Assembly: GCA_025964065.1 (NCBI GenBank)
Contig: JAOPZO010000325.1
Location: 1 to 19,714, forward strand
Direction: 5' to 3'
Origin: Solirubrobacterales bacterium
GTDB taxonomy: Bacteria > Actinomycetota > Thermoleophilia > Solirubrobacterales > Solirubrobacteraceae
DNA: 19,714 nt
Both the position numbers and the translations under genes were made by a program. Each line of letters opens with the position of its first letter. Within the stretch, counting starts at the first letter, position 1. Shown here in pieces: positions 1 through 6,828 of this stretch. Under the pieces are notes generated by a model that was given only the letters and a program-made list of their open reading frames with translations, was not told the DNA's origin and searched no databases.

Positions 1-123
1 CGCCTGCGCGCGTCCGGCGGCGAGGGCGGGGAGCTCGCGGCCTCCGCCCTGCGGGCGGGCATCGACGAGCCCGACGCGGTCGTGCTCGAGCGTGACGACC
101 CGGTCGTCGCGCTGCTCGACTGA
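1..123 (+). CDS. C-terminal end of an unidentified protein (partial)
   Basis: An open frame enters from the left edge and stops at TGA 121-123, giving 40 visible residues that end in PVVALLD. Codons carry G or C at nearly every third position, as in the other genes here. The stretch is too short to show a domain and I do not recognise it. It is convergent with serS, with only four bases between the two stop codons, so there is no room for a separate terminator. That it is a real gene end is inferred from codon bias and tight packing. Confidence 0.55.
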   Translation, partial: RLRASGGEGGELAASALRAGIDEPDAVVLERDDPVVALLD

Positions 124-127
124 GCGG

Positions 128-1384
128 CTACCCCAGCGGCTCGAGGCGCGCGGGCGCGCCGAACGGCACGAGCACCTCGGGCAGCACGACGGAGCCGTCG
201 GCCTGCTGGCCGTTCTCCATCAGCGCGATCATCGTGCGGCCCACGGCGACCGCGGTGCCGTTCAGCGTGTGGAGCACCGCCGGCTTGCCCTTCGCCTCGC
301 GGAAGCGGACGTTGAGGCGCCGGGCCTGGAAGTCCGTCGTGTTCGACGTCGAGGTGAGCTCGCGGTACTGCGCCTGGCCCGGGAGCCACGCCTCGCAGTC
401 GTACTTCTTCGCGGCGCTCGCGCCCAGGTCGTCCACCGCGATGTTCACCACGCGGTACGGGACCCCCAACGCGGTCAGGAGCTCCTCCTCGATCGCGAGC
501 AGCCGCTCGTGCTCGGCCTGGCTCTCCCCGGGGTGGACGAAGCTGAACATCTCGACCTTGTCGAACTGGTGGACGCGGAAGATCCCGCGCGTGTCGCGGC
601 CCGCGGTGCCGGCCTCGCGGCGGAAGCAGGGCGAGAAGCCGGCGTAGCGCAGCGGCAGGTCCTCCGCGGCGAGGACCTCCCCCGCGTGCATGGACGCCAG
701 CGCGACCTCGCTCGTGCCCGCGAGGTACAGGTCGTCCGCGGGCAGGTGGTAGATCTGCTGCTCCGTGTCGGGCAGGAAGCCCGTGCCGTACAGGGCCTCC
801 TCGCGCACGAGCACGGGCGGGATGACGGGCTCGAAGCCGTGCCCGGCGAGCGTACGGAGCGTCCACTGCACGAGCGCGAGCTCGAGGAACACGAGGTCCC
901 CGCGGAGGTACGCGAAGCGCGAGCCGGAGAGCCGCGCGCCGCGCTCCATGTCCACGCGCGGGCCCGCGAGCGCGAGGTGGTCCTGCGCCGGGAAGTCCGG
1001 GATCCAGGCCTCGCCGACCTCGCGGACGACCTCGTCGGCCGGCGCGGCCGTCGGGTCCGGCAGGTTCGGGAGCGCCGCGAGCGCGCCCTGGAGCGCGCGG
1101 TCGGCCTCGGCGGCCTGGGCGGCCCGGGCCTTGACCTGCTCGGCGAGCTCGCGGGCAGCGGCGATCGCCGCGCTGGCGTCCTCCCCCGCCTTCTGCGCCG
1201 CGGCGACCGCACGGGCGTCCTGCTTCTGCTGCGCGCGGAGCGTCTCGGCGGCTTCGGTGGCCTCGCGCCGTTCGGCGTCGAGGGCCAGCAGCGCGTCCAC
1301 GGCCCCCGCGTCGACGTCGCCGCGCCGGGCGAGCGCCGCCTTGACGGCGTCGGGGTCGGAGCGGATCAGGCGGAGGTCGAGCAT
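128..1384 (-). CDS. serS: Seryl-tRNA synthetase
   Basis: Cytoplasmic class II aminoacyl-tRNA synthetase that charges tRNA-Ser (and tRNA-Sec where present) with serine. The 418-residue product has the usual family length. It opens with MLDLRLIR and an Ala/Glu-rich stretch (about residues 25-105) that fits the tRNA-binding coiled-coil arm. The catalytic domain follows, with a TSEVAL segment, motif 2 around FRREAG...RVHQFDKVEMF, and motif 3 near the C-terminus (NGTAVAVGRTMIALMEN, then LPEVLVPF). The ATG at 1384 has no Shine-Dalgarno sequence but has a TAAGCT hexamer nine bases upstream on the minus strand, suggesting a leaderless or very short-leader mRNA. A 58-bp gap separates it from the cytochrome c gene behind it on the same strand. 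Nothing in the catalytic motifs looks abnormal. Confidence 0.97.
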   Translation of the reverse strand: MLDLRLIRSDPDAVKAALARRGDVDAGAVDALLALDAERREATEAAETLRAQQKQDARAVAAAQKAGEDASAAIAAARELAEQVKARAAQAAEADRALQGALAALPNLPDPTAAPADEVVREVGEAWIPDFPAQDHLALAGPRVDMERGARLSGSRFAYLRGDLVFLELALVQWTLRTLAGHGFEPVIPPVLVREEALYGTGFLPDTEQQIYHLPADDLYLAGTSEVALASMHAGEVLAAEDLPLRYAGFSPCFRREAGTAGRDTRGIFRVHQFDKVEMFSFVHPGESQAEHERLLAIEEELLTALGVPYRVVNIAVDDLGASAAKKYDCEAWLPGQAQYRELTSTSNTTDFQARRLNVRFREAKGKPAVLHTLNGTAVAVGRTMIALMENGQQADGSVVLPEVLVPFGAPARLEPLG

Positions 1385-1399
1385 CGGCGCCGCAGCTTA
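1385..1399 (-). promoter_or_regulatory. Candidate -10 box for serS
   Basis: On the minus strand the hexamer TAAGCT (1399 down to 1394) fits the actinobacterial TANNNT -10 pattern and sits nine bases before the serS ATG. No clear -35 is visible in the GC-rich sequence behind it. No ribosome-binding site precedes the ATG, so initiation on a leaderless or near-leaderless transcript is likely. Confidence 0.35.
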
Positions 1400-1442
1400 G
1401 GGGCCCCGGGCAGGGCGGGCGGGCCGGGTCCTGCGGGCGGGG

Positions 1443-1862
1443 CTACCGCGCGCTGTCCTGGACCTTGTTCTCGGAGTTGGAGCGCTGCTCCTTCGCCTGT
1501 CCGCCCGCGTACTTCGAGAGGAAGTCGGCGACCATGTCGGCGTCCTTCCCGACCACGATGTTCTCGGGCATGATCGCGCCGGAGTAGCCGCCGTTGCGGA
1601 TCGCGTAGAGCACGTTCTCCTTCGACTCGACGCGCACGTTGAAGTTCGGGCCGTCGACGCGCTCGCGGTCGCGGACCTCGGAGGCGCCACCTTCCGCACC
1701 CACGGTGTCCATCGTGTGGCACCCGTGGCAGCGCTCGGCGAAGAGCTCGGCCCCCCGCTTCACGGAGGCGGACTCGTCCGCCGGGAGGTTGCTCTTGTCG
1801 CCGCAGGCCGAGAACGAGACGGCGGCGGCGAGGGCGAAGGCGATGGTGAGGACCCGGCGCAT
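1443..1862 (-). CDS. Mono-heme cytochrome c lipoprotein
   Basis: Small electron carrier, probably lipid-anchored on the outer face of the membrane. From the ATG at 1862 it has 139 residues: a hydrophobic signal (residues 4-19) ending in a lipobox-like FSAC with Cys20 as the putative lipidated residue, then one c-type heme motif CHGCH (Cys45, Cys48, His49) and a downstream GAIMP giving the likely axial Met. The tail is hydrophilic and rich in Gln, Ser and Asn. An in-frame ATG at 1877 would add five residues (MLCAV), but that codon lies inside the best -10 hexamer (TATGCT), so 1862 is preferred. The gene is head to head with the cupredoxin lipoprotein. Phe at lipobox position -3 is uncommon, so an uncleaved N-terminal anchor is possible. 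The redox partner is unknown; a role near complex III or the terminal oxidase is only inference. Confidence 0.88.
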   Translation of the reverse strand: MRRVLTIAFALAAAVSFSACGDKSNLPADESASVKRGAELFAERCHGCHTMDTVGAEGGASEVRDRERVDGPNFNVRVESKENVLYAIRNGGYSGAIMPENIVVGKDADMVADFLSKYAGGQAKEQRSNSENKVQDSAR

Positions 1863-1891
1863 GACGGCGCAGAGCATACGAAACGGCCATC
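1863..1891. promoter_or_regulatory. Compact divergent promoter between cytochrome c and cupredoxin genes
   Basis: Only 29 bases separate the chosen start codons. On the minus strand TATGCT (1878 to 1873) lies 10 bases before the cytochrome c ATG. On the plus strand TACGAA (1877-1882), a weaker match, lies nine bases before the cupredoxin ATG. The two hexamers overlap by two bases. Neither gene has a Shine-Dalgarno sequence. Any -35 elements would fall inside the opposite gene, and none is convincing. Confidence 0.35.
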
Positions 1892-2320
1892 ATGGAGCGG
1901 GTGACGCCTCCCGCCCTCCGCGCCAGCCTCGTCCTGCTCGGCGCAGCGGCAGTGCTCTCGGGCTGCGGTGCGGGCTCCCCGGATCCCGTCACGGACAAGG
2001 ACGCGACGCTCCGCCTCACGCTCGGCGATCCGGAGTACGCGATGAGCCCCGGCGCGATCAAGGTCCGCTCGGGCCCGATCCGCATCGTGGCCCGCAACGA
2101 GGGCCGCCTCACGCACAACGTGAAGGTCGAGGAGGCGAACGACGAGGAGGGCGCGACCCCCATCGTCTTCGGCGGCACGGAGACCATGCAGCCCGGCGAG
2201 ACCGCCCCGGGCGTCACCGTCCGGCTCTTCCCGGGGAGGTACCGCCTGGTCTGCACGATCGGCAACCACGAGAACCTCGGGCAGTACGCCGAGCTCGAGG
2301 TCACGCGGGCGGGCTCGTGA
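1892..2320 (+). CDS. Cupredoxin-like (blue copper) lipoprotein with Gln at the axial position
   Basis: Probable extracytoplasmic copper electron carrier of 142 residues. A signal peptide ends in a perfect lipobox, LSGC, with Cys25 as the lipid anchor. The rest fits a single cupredoxin beta-sandwich: His75 in LTHNVKV is the first copper ligand, and the C-terminal loop CTIGNHENLGQ supplies Cys121 and His126. The spacing Cys-x4-His-x4-X matches auracyanin-type cupredoxins, but the fourth ligand position is Gln131 rather than Met. Gln is the axial ligand in stellacyanin and usually lowers the redox potential. The gene is head to head with the cytochrome c lipoprotein, and its stop overlaps the next gene's GTG, implying co-transcription. 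Loss of copper binding cannot be excluded, but the other three ligands are intact. Confidence 0.85.
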   Translation: MERVTPPALRASLVLLGAAAVLSGCGAGSPDPVTDKDATLRLTLGDPEYAMSPGAIKVRSGPIRIVARNEGRLTHNVKVEEANDEEGATPIVFGGTETMQPGETAPGVTVRLFPGRYRLVCTIGNHENLGQYAELEVTRAGS

Positions 2321-2799
2321 GCGTCGACCCGCTCGCGTACCGCGCGGCCGTCGGCCACTTCGCCACCGGGGTCGCCGTGGTGACCTGCGACGGCCCGCAC
2401 GGCCCCGCGGGCCTCACCACGAACGCGGTGAGCTCGCTGAGCATGGAGCCGCTGCTGCTCCTGGTCTGCTTCGACAACGCCTCCCGCACGCTGCCCGCGG
2501 TGCGGGGCGCGGGGCGCTTCGCCGTGAACGTCCTGCGCGCGGACGGCGAGGAGCTCGCGGCCGTGTTCGCCTCCAAGCGCCTGCAGGCCGAGAAGTTCGA
2601 GGCGGTCACCCACCGCATCGAGCACGGGGTGCCGGTCCTGGACGACGCGCTCGCGTGGATCGCCTGCGACGTGCACGAGCTCGTCCCGGCCGGCGACCAC
2701 ACGATCGGGATCGGCGCGGTCACGCACGTGTGGACCGCGGACGGCGACCCGGCCCCGCTGCTCTTCTACCGCGGGCGCTTCGGCCCGCCCGGCGCCTAG
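2317..2799 (+). CDS. Flavin reductase-like FMN-binding protein
   Basis: A 160-residue single-domain protein of the flavin reductase-like family (HpaC/NtaB type), which binds FMN or FAD and reduces it with NAD(P)H, often to supply a partner monooxygenase. Family features are the opening FATGVAVVT, then GLTTNAVSSLSMEPLLLLVC, a central FAVNVL, and GDHTIGIGAV towards the end. The frame is open far upstream, but the GTG at 2317 overlaps the cupredoxin stop in a GTGA and gives a protein starting exactly at the conserved domain, so that start is chosen. Its stop codon shares CTAG with the stop of the convergent membrane protein. No monooxygenase gene is in view, so substrate and partner are unknown. 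Its pairing with a copper lipoprotein is unexplained. Confidence 0.88.
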   Translation: MSVDPLAYRAAVGHFATGVAVVTCDGPHGPAGLTTNAVSSLSMEPLLLLVCFDNASRTLPAVRGAGRFAVNVLRADGEELAAVFASKRLQAEKFEAVTHRIEHGVPVLDDALAWIACDVHELVPAGDHTIGIGAVTHVWTADGDPAPLLFYRGRFGPPGA

Positions 2800-3230
2800 A
2801 GCGTCCCGGCCGCGCGCAGCGCGAGGAACGCCACGACGAGCGTGGCGGTCGCCATGACCCCGAGCTCCCGCCGCATGATCTGGCGCACCACGGAGCGCTG
2901 CTCGTCCTCCGGGCGCCCCCCGAGGGACGCCGCGTCCTCGAGCCCCCGCTGGTCGAGCACGGTCTCGGCGCTCGCGATCCGCAGCTGCTCGGCCACGACG
3001 TTCACCGCGACGGGCAGCGCGCAGTAGAGGAGGAAGAGGCCGTCGTCCGGGCCGTCGCCGAGCGTGACGAGCACCGTGCCGTAGAGCGCGAAGACGATCG
3101 CGACGGCCTGCGCGGCGCGGAGCGCGGGCCAGAAGCGACGGGTCGCCTCCACCCGGTACCAGCGAAGCACGCCGTAGAGGCCGACGCCGAGGTTCACCGC
3201 GGCGGTCAGCAGCGCCAGGACGAGGGTCAA
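2796..3230 (-). CDS. Small four-helix integral membrane protein, function unknown
   Basis: A 144-residue protein with four predicted transmembrane segments (about residues 2-20, 35-58, 64-83 and 123-142) and a charged loop between the third and fourth (RIASAET to MRREL). I recognise no family. No ATG is available upstream before an in-frame stop. TTG at 3230 is taken as start because GGAG lies eight bases before it on the minus strand; the next in-frame alternative, a GTG about 11 codons in, would cut the first helix. Its stop overlaps the flavin reductase stop in CTAG, and its start faces nuoA across 71 bases. Strong hydrophobic periodicity and consistent codon bias support a real gene. Confidence 0.75.
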   Translation of the reverse strand: MTLVLALLTAAVNLGVGLYGVLRWYRVEATRRFWPALRAAQAVAIVFALYGTVLVTLGDGPDDGLFLLYCALPVAVNVVAEQLRIASAETVLDQRGLEDAASLGGRPEDEQRSVVRQIMRRELGVMATATLVVAFLALRAAGTL

Positions 3231-3238
3231 CGCGTCGG

Positions 3239-3242
3239 CTCC
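3239..3242 (-). promoter_or_regulatory. Ribosome-binding site that decides a TTG start
   Basis: GGAG on the minus strand lies eight bases before TTG 3230 and is the main reason for choosing this rare start codon for the four-helix membrane protein. Confidence 0.5.
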
Positions 3243-3255
3243 GGGTAGCGACCGC

Positions 3256-3292
3256 CACTTCGTGGCACTGCGTCACAAGTTCGCGCTATACC
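3256..3292 (+). promoter_or_regulatory. nuoA promoter region with a 12-mer shared with nuoJ
   Basis: TATACC (3287-3292) is a plausible -10 hexamer nine bases before the nuoA ATG; no Shine-Dalgarno is present. Upstream, CACTTCGTGGCA (3256-3267) matches CACTTCGTGACA upstream of nuoJ with one mismatch. The same site forms an imperfect inverted repeat, ACTTCGTG (3257-3264) with CACAAGT (3274-3280), of the kind a dimeric regulator could bind. A -35 reading of GTGGCA leaves a long 19-base spacer, so the 12-mer is more likely an operator, or chance. Confidence 0.4.
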
Positions 3293-3301
3293 TCTCATCT
3301 G

Positions 3302-3664
3302 ATGCTCCGAAGCTACTTGCCCGCGATCGTGTTCCTCGCCCTCGGCGGCGGGATCGGCGTGGTGTTCGCCTTCCTGAACCGGCTGCTGGGCCCGAGCCGG
3401 AAGAAGGTCCGCAAGAACACCGACGACCCGTACGAGTGCGGCCTGCCGTCGGAGATCCAGCAGGGGTTCCGGTTCGGGATCAGCTTCTACCTGATCGCGA
3501 TGCTGTTCATCCTCTTCGACATCGAGACGATCTTCCTCTACCCGGTGGCGGTCCAGCTCCGGGCGTTCGGGACGTTCGCGCTCATCGAGGTGTGCGTGTT
3601 CATCTTCCTGCTGTCCGTGGCCTTCGTGTACGTGTGGAGAAGAGGAGCGCTCGAATGGAAGTGA
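3302..3664 (+). CDS. nuoA: NADH-quinone oxidoreductase subunit A
   Basis: Membrane-arm subunit of complex I (ND3 homologue) lining the entrance of the proton path near the quinone cavity. The 120-residue product has three transmembrane helices. Between the first and second lies the conserved loop DDPYECGLPS with Glu45 and Cys46 (the ND3 loop cysteine). The second helix carries FDIETIFLYP with acidic Asp73 and Glu75, both conserved in the family. It is the first gene of the first nuo block. Its 3' end overlaps nuoB by 10 bases, which argues for translational coupling. The short space between the candidate -10 box and the ATG suggests a near-leaderless mRNA. Confidence 0.96.
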   Translation: MLRSYLPAIVFLALGGGIGVVFAFLNRLLGPSRKKVRKNTDDPYECGLPSEIQQGFRFGISFYLIAMLFILFDIETIFLYPVAVQLRAFGTFALIEVCVFIFLLSVAFVYVWRRGALEWK

Positions 3665-4341
3665 TCCGCCAGCCCGCGGGGAGCCTGTCCCCGCAGTCGA
3701 AGGAGGACTTCCGCTCGCGGCAGCTGACCTCGCGCCAGCTCCTGACGGGGGACCTCGACGGCGAGGAGCTCGAGGAGTACGTCCAGTCGCGCGTCATCAC
3801 CACGACGCTCGAGAAGGCCGCCCAGTGGTCGCGCGGCAACGCGTTCATGCCCGCGACCTTCGGCCTGGCCTGCTGCGCCATCGAGATGATGTCGATCGTC
3901 GCCGGCCGCGCCGACGTCGCCCGCTTCGGCTTCGAGGCCTTTCGCGCCTCCCCGCGCCAGGCCGACCTGCTGATCCTCTCGGGCCGCGTCTCGATCAAGA
4001 TGGCGCCGATCGTCCGGCGCATCTACGACCAGATGCTCGACCCGAAGTACGCGATCGCGATGGGCGCCTGCTCCTCGTCGATGGGCGTCTTCAACAACTA
4101 CGCGATCGTCCCGGCGGACAAGTTCATGCCGGTCGACGTCCACATCCCGGGCTGCCCCCCGCGTCCGGAGTCCGTCATGCACGGGATCCTGAAGCTGCGC
4201 TCCATGGTGCAGGCCGATCCCACGCTGGGCTGGCGCGAGCGCTACGAGGCCGAGGGCACCGTCGAGGTGCTCCCGGACGAGGGCGCGCGCCTCATGGCCG
4301 AGAACCGGCCGGGCCGGACGGAGCACGGCGGAAATGCCTGA
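3655..4341 (+). CDS. nuoB: NADH-quinone oxidoreductase subunit B
   Basis: Peripheral-arm subunit (PSST homologue) holding [4Fe-4S] cluster N2, the last electron carrier before quinone. The frame is open upstream, but ATG 3655 follows GAGGAG (3642-3647) at seven bases and yields 228 residues. Cluster ligands are the tandem Cys73-Cys74 in FGLACCAIEMM, Cys139 in MGACSSSMG and Cys167 in IPGCPPRPES. FRASPRQADLLI and KMAPIVRRIYDQM are family signatures. Two departures from the common pattern are visible: the usual SGG after the third Cys is SMG, and the loop before IPGC is one residue shorter than in E. coli (28 instead of 29 from Cys to Cys). The N-terminus is about 10 residues longer than in E. 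coli. It overlaps nuoC by eight bases. Confidence 0.96.
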   Translation: MEVIRQPAGSLSPQSKEDFRSRQLTSRQLLTGDLDGEELEEYVQSRVITTTLEKAAQWSRGNAFMPATFGLACCAIEMMSIVAGRADVARFGFEAFRASPRQADLLILSGRVSIKMAPIVRRIYDQMLDPKYAIAMGACSSSMGVFNNYAIVPADKFMPVDVHIPGCPPRPESVMHGILKLRSMVQADPTLGWRERYEAEGTVEVLPDEGARLMAENRPGRTEHGGNA

Positions 4342-4843
4342 CGCCACGGGCCTCGAGCTCCTCGCGGGCGACCTCCGCGACGCCGTGCCGGACGCCGTCC
4401 TCGGGACGCTGCACTTCCGCGGCCAGGCCACCATCCTCGCGGACCCGCGCCACGTCCGCGTGCTGCTGCTGCAGCTTCGCGAGGCGGGATACCGCCACCT
4501 CATGAGCGTCCACGGCGTGGACTACTTCCCCGAGGAGCCGCGGCTCGGCGTGCACTACGAGCTGCTGGACCGCGGCAAGCGCGACCGCGTGCGGGTGAAG
4601 GTCCGCCTGCACACGGACGACCCGCGCGTCGAGTCCGTCACGGACGACTGGCCGACCGCCAACCACCAGGAGCGCGAGGTCTACGACATGTTCGGCGTGG
4701 TCTTCGAGGGCCACCCGGACCTGCGCCGCATCCTGATGCCCGAGGACTACGAGGGCTTCCCGCAGCGTCGCGACTTCCCCATCGGCGGTGAGCCGATCCT
4801 CTTCACGAAGGACGGCGCCATCGGCGCCGACTACACGCAGTAG
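4334..4843 (+). CDS. nuoC: NADH-quinone oxidoreductase subunit C
   Basis: Peripheral-arm subunit of the 30-kDa family, 169 residues, not fused to NuoD. The C-terminal signature runs EREVYDMFGVVFEGHPDLRR and continues into ILMPEDYEGFPQRRDFPIGG. The N-terminal part (to about residue 90) is the variable alpha/beta region. It carries no cofactor and acts as a scaffold between the hydrogenase-like NuoD and the rest of the arm. ATG 4334 overlaps the end of nuoB by eight bases; a 15-base gap with its own ribosome-binding site leads to nuoD. Confidence 0.95.
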   Translation: MPDATGLELLAGDLRDAVPDAVLGTLHFRGQATILADPRHVRVLLLQLREAGYRHLMSVHGVDYFPEEPRLGVHYELLDRGKRDRVRVKVRLHTDDPRVESVTDDWPTANHQEREVYDMFGVVFEGHPDLRRILMPEDYEGFPQRRDFPIGGEPILFTKDGAIGADYTQ

Positions 4844-4858
4844 GACCCGAGGACCCGC

Positions 4859-6133
4859 ATGAGCGCGATCGACAGCCCCAGGACCAAGTCGGCCTACCGC
4901 GAGATGGAGGAGAGCGTCGAGCTCTCCCACATGAAGCAGCCGCTCGTGGCGGAGGGCGCGGAGCCCGAGAGCGAGCTCCTGACGCTCAACATGGGCCCGC
5001 ACCACCCCGCGACCCACGGCGTGCTGCGGCTGCTCGTGACGCTCGAGGGCGAGGTCGTGCGCGACCTCAAGCCGATCATCGGCTACGTCCACACCGGCAT
5101 CGAGAAGACCGCCGAGGACAAGAACTACTGGAAGGCCATCCCCGTCGTCGAGCGGATGGACTACCTCGCCTACTTCTTCAACGCGTACGCGTTCTGCGGC
5201 GCGACGGAGACCCTGCTGGGGATCGAGGTCCCGAAGCGGGCCCAGTACCTGCGGGTGATCCACATGGAGCTCAACCGGATCATGAGCCACCTCGTGTGGC
5301 TCGGGACGAGCGCGCTGGACCTCGGCGCCATGTCCATGTTCTGGTACTGCTTCCGGGAGCGCGAGTCGATCCTCGACCTCTTCGAGTACTCCACCGGCGC
5401 GCGGATGCACACGCGCTACTTCCAGGTCGGCGGCGTCGCCGACGACGTGCCCGCCGGCTGGGTGGAGAAGGTCCGCGAGTTCTGCGACGCGATGCCGACC
5501 CGCGTCGACCAGTACGGCGCGCTGCTCAACAAGAACGAGATCCTCCTGCAGCGGCTGCGCAACGTCTGCCCGCTCGACGAGGAGACGCTGCTCGAGCTCG
5601 GCGTCACCGGCCCGCTCCTGCGCGCCGCGGGCAACCCGTGGGACCTGCGCAAGGCGATGCCGTACTGCTCCTACGAGGACTTCGACTTCCAGATCCCGGT
5701 GGGCACGGAGGGCGACAACTACGACCGCTTCGCCGTACGCATGCAGGAGATGAAGGAGTCCACGAAGATCATCGCCCAGGCGCTCGAGCAGCTCCCCGAG
5801 GGCGCGTGGATCACGGACGACCGCAAGGTCGCGCTCCCGCCGCGCCACGAGCTCGCCACCTCGATGGAGGCCCTGATCCACCACTTCAAGCTCGTCACGG
5901 AGGGCTTCCGGGTCCCCGCGGGCGAGGTCTACTTCCCCGTCGAGGGCCCGCGCGGCGAGTACGGCTGCTTCGTGCGCTCCGACGGCTCGAGCAAGCCGGC
6001 GCGCGTCCACATGCGCGACCCCTCGTTCGTGAACCTGCAGGCGACGAACGCCATGGTCAAGGACTCGTACATCGCCGACCTCATCGCCACCCTGGCGATG
6101 ATGGACCCGGTCCTCGGGGGGATCGACCGATGA
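4859..6133 (+). CDS. nuoD: NADH-quinone oxidoreductase subunit D
   Basis: The 49-kDa subunit, 424 residues, forming most of the quinone-binding cavity together with NuoB. The conserved start of the domain is MGPHHPATHGVLRL at about residues 46-59, where His53 is the quinone head-group His. RMDYLAYFF contains Tyr102, the partner Tyr. GYVHTGIEK, HMELNRIMSHL and the C-terminal GGIDR are further signatures. About 45 residues precede the conserved core. ATG 4859 has GAGGA five bases upstream. The stop overlaps the nuoE ATG (ATGA). All residues needed for quinone reduction that I can place are present. Confidence 0.97.
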   Translation: MSAIDSPRTKSAYREMEESVELSHMKQPLVAEGAEPESELLTLNMGPHHPATHGVLRLLVTLEGEVVRDLKPIIGYVHTGIEKTAEDKNYWKAIPVVERMDYLAYFFNAYAFCGATETLLGIEVPKRAQYLRVIHMELNRIMSHLVWLGTSALDLGAMSMFWYCFRERESILDLFEYSTGARMHTRYFQVGGVADDVPAGWVEKVREFCDAMPTRVDQYGALLNKNEILLQRLRNVCPLDEETLLELGVTGPLLRAAGNPWDLRKAMPYCSYEDFDFQIPVGTEGDNYDRFAVRMQEMKESTKIIAQALEQLPEGAWITDDRKVALPPRHELATSMEALIHHFKLVTEGFRVPAGEVYFPVEGPRGEYGCFVRSDGSSKPARVHMRDPSFVNLQATNAMVKDSYIADLIATLAMMDPVLGGIDR

Positions 6134-6828
6134 GCCGCGAACTCGAGGAGGAGGTCGGCACCGCCGGCCTGCCGACGGGCGACCTGACGCTGGGCCAGCA
6201 CGTCGGCTCGGGCGAGGTCCCGCGCTACCGCGGCGGCTCGCGCACCCCGGGCTGGGACGACGCCGTCGACCTGACGAAGGACCCGGCGACGATCCCGGAC
6301 CCGTCGACCTGTCACGTGCCGGAGGACCTGCGCGCCGAGATCGAGGCGCACATGGCGAAGTACCCCGACACGCGCTCCGCGGCGATCCCCGCGCTGATGG
6401 CCGCCCAGAAGCGCCACGTGTGGTGCACCCCGGAGGCCATCGAGCAGGTCGCCTGCGTCATGCGGCTCACCCCGGGCTACCTCGTCGCCGTCGCCGGCTT
6501 CTACGACATGCTCGAGACCAGGCCGGTCGGACGGCACAAGGTCTACGTCTGCACGAACATCTCCTGCTCGCTCCGGGGCGCGGACGACCTGATGGACCGG
6601 GTCGTCGAGGAGATCGGCGACGACCCCGACTTCAACGTCCGCTCCTTCGAGTGCCTGGGCGCGTGCGACATCGCCCCGATGATCTCCGTGGACGACGTGT
6701 ACGTCGGCCCCGTCGCGCTCGAGGACGTGCCCACCATGGTGGCGCAGATCCGCGCGGGCGACGAGGTCCTCCCCGAGCAGCAGATCATCCGTCGCAAGTC
6801 CGTCGACCCGAATGCGGTGAGCACATGA
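6130..6828 (+). CDS. nuoE: NADH-quinone oxidoreductase subunit E
   Basis: The 24-kDa thioredoxin-like ferredoxin subunit of the NADH dehydrogenase arm; it binds [2Fe-2S] cluster N1a. The ATG at 6130 overlaps the nuoD stop by four bases and gives 232 residues. Ligands are Cys141 and Cys146 (CTNISC) with Cys175 and Cys179 (CLGAC), the expected Cx4C...Cx3C arrangement. The helical domain before them contains the usual YPDTRSAAIPALMAAQ segment. About 70 residues at the N-terminus (TGDLTLGQHVGSG and following, to DPSTCHVPEDL) are an extension compared with typical NuoE, of unknown role. It ends in an ATGA overlap with nuoF. Confidence 0.95.
   Translation: MSRELEEEVGTAGLPTGDLTLGQHVGSGEVPRYRGGSRTPGWDDAVDLTKDPATIPDPSTCHVPEDLRAEIEAHMAKYPDTRSAAIPALMAAQKRHVWCTPEAIEQVACVMRLTPGYLVAVAGFYDMLETRPVGRHKVYVCTNISCSLRGADDLMDRVVEEIGDDPDFNVRSFECLGACDIAPMISVDDVYVGPVALEDVPTMVAQIRAGDEVLPEQQIIRRKSVDPNAVST

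Noticed and set aside
1400..1442. GC palindromes between serS and the cytochrome c gene as a terminator
   Set aside because: GGGGCCCC and flanking G/C runs are expected by composition; no clear stem-loop with T tract on the minus strand.
92..1573. Plus-strand open frame of 493 codons across serS
   Set aside because: Antisense to serS, whose class II motifs are clear; the product is Arg/Glu-rich without a fold signature.
1863..1877. Upstream ATG (1877) as start of the cytochrome c gene
   Set aside because: It lies inside the best -10 hexamer and adds MLCAV with no ribosome-binding site; ATG 1862 gives a normal signal peptide start.
1366..3276. Minus-strand open frame of 636 codons opposite the cupredoxin and flavin reductase
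   Set aside because: Overlaps four well-supported genes and has no domain pattern.
4292..6010. Minus-strand open frame of 572 codons opposite nuoC/nuoD
   Set aside because: Product is repetitive His/Arg/Val/Leu composition typical of an antisense shadow.
4334..6133. Possible fused nuoCD
   Set aside because: There is a TAG at 4841-4843 and a 15-base gap with GAGGA before the nuoD ATG; the genes are separate.
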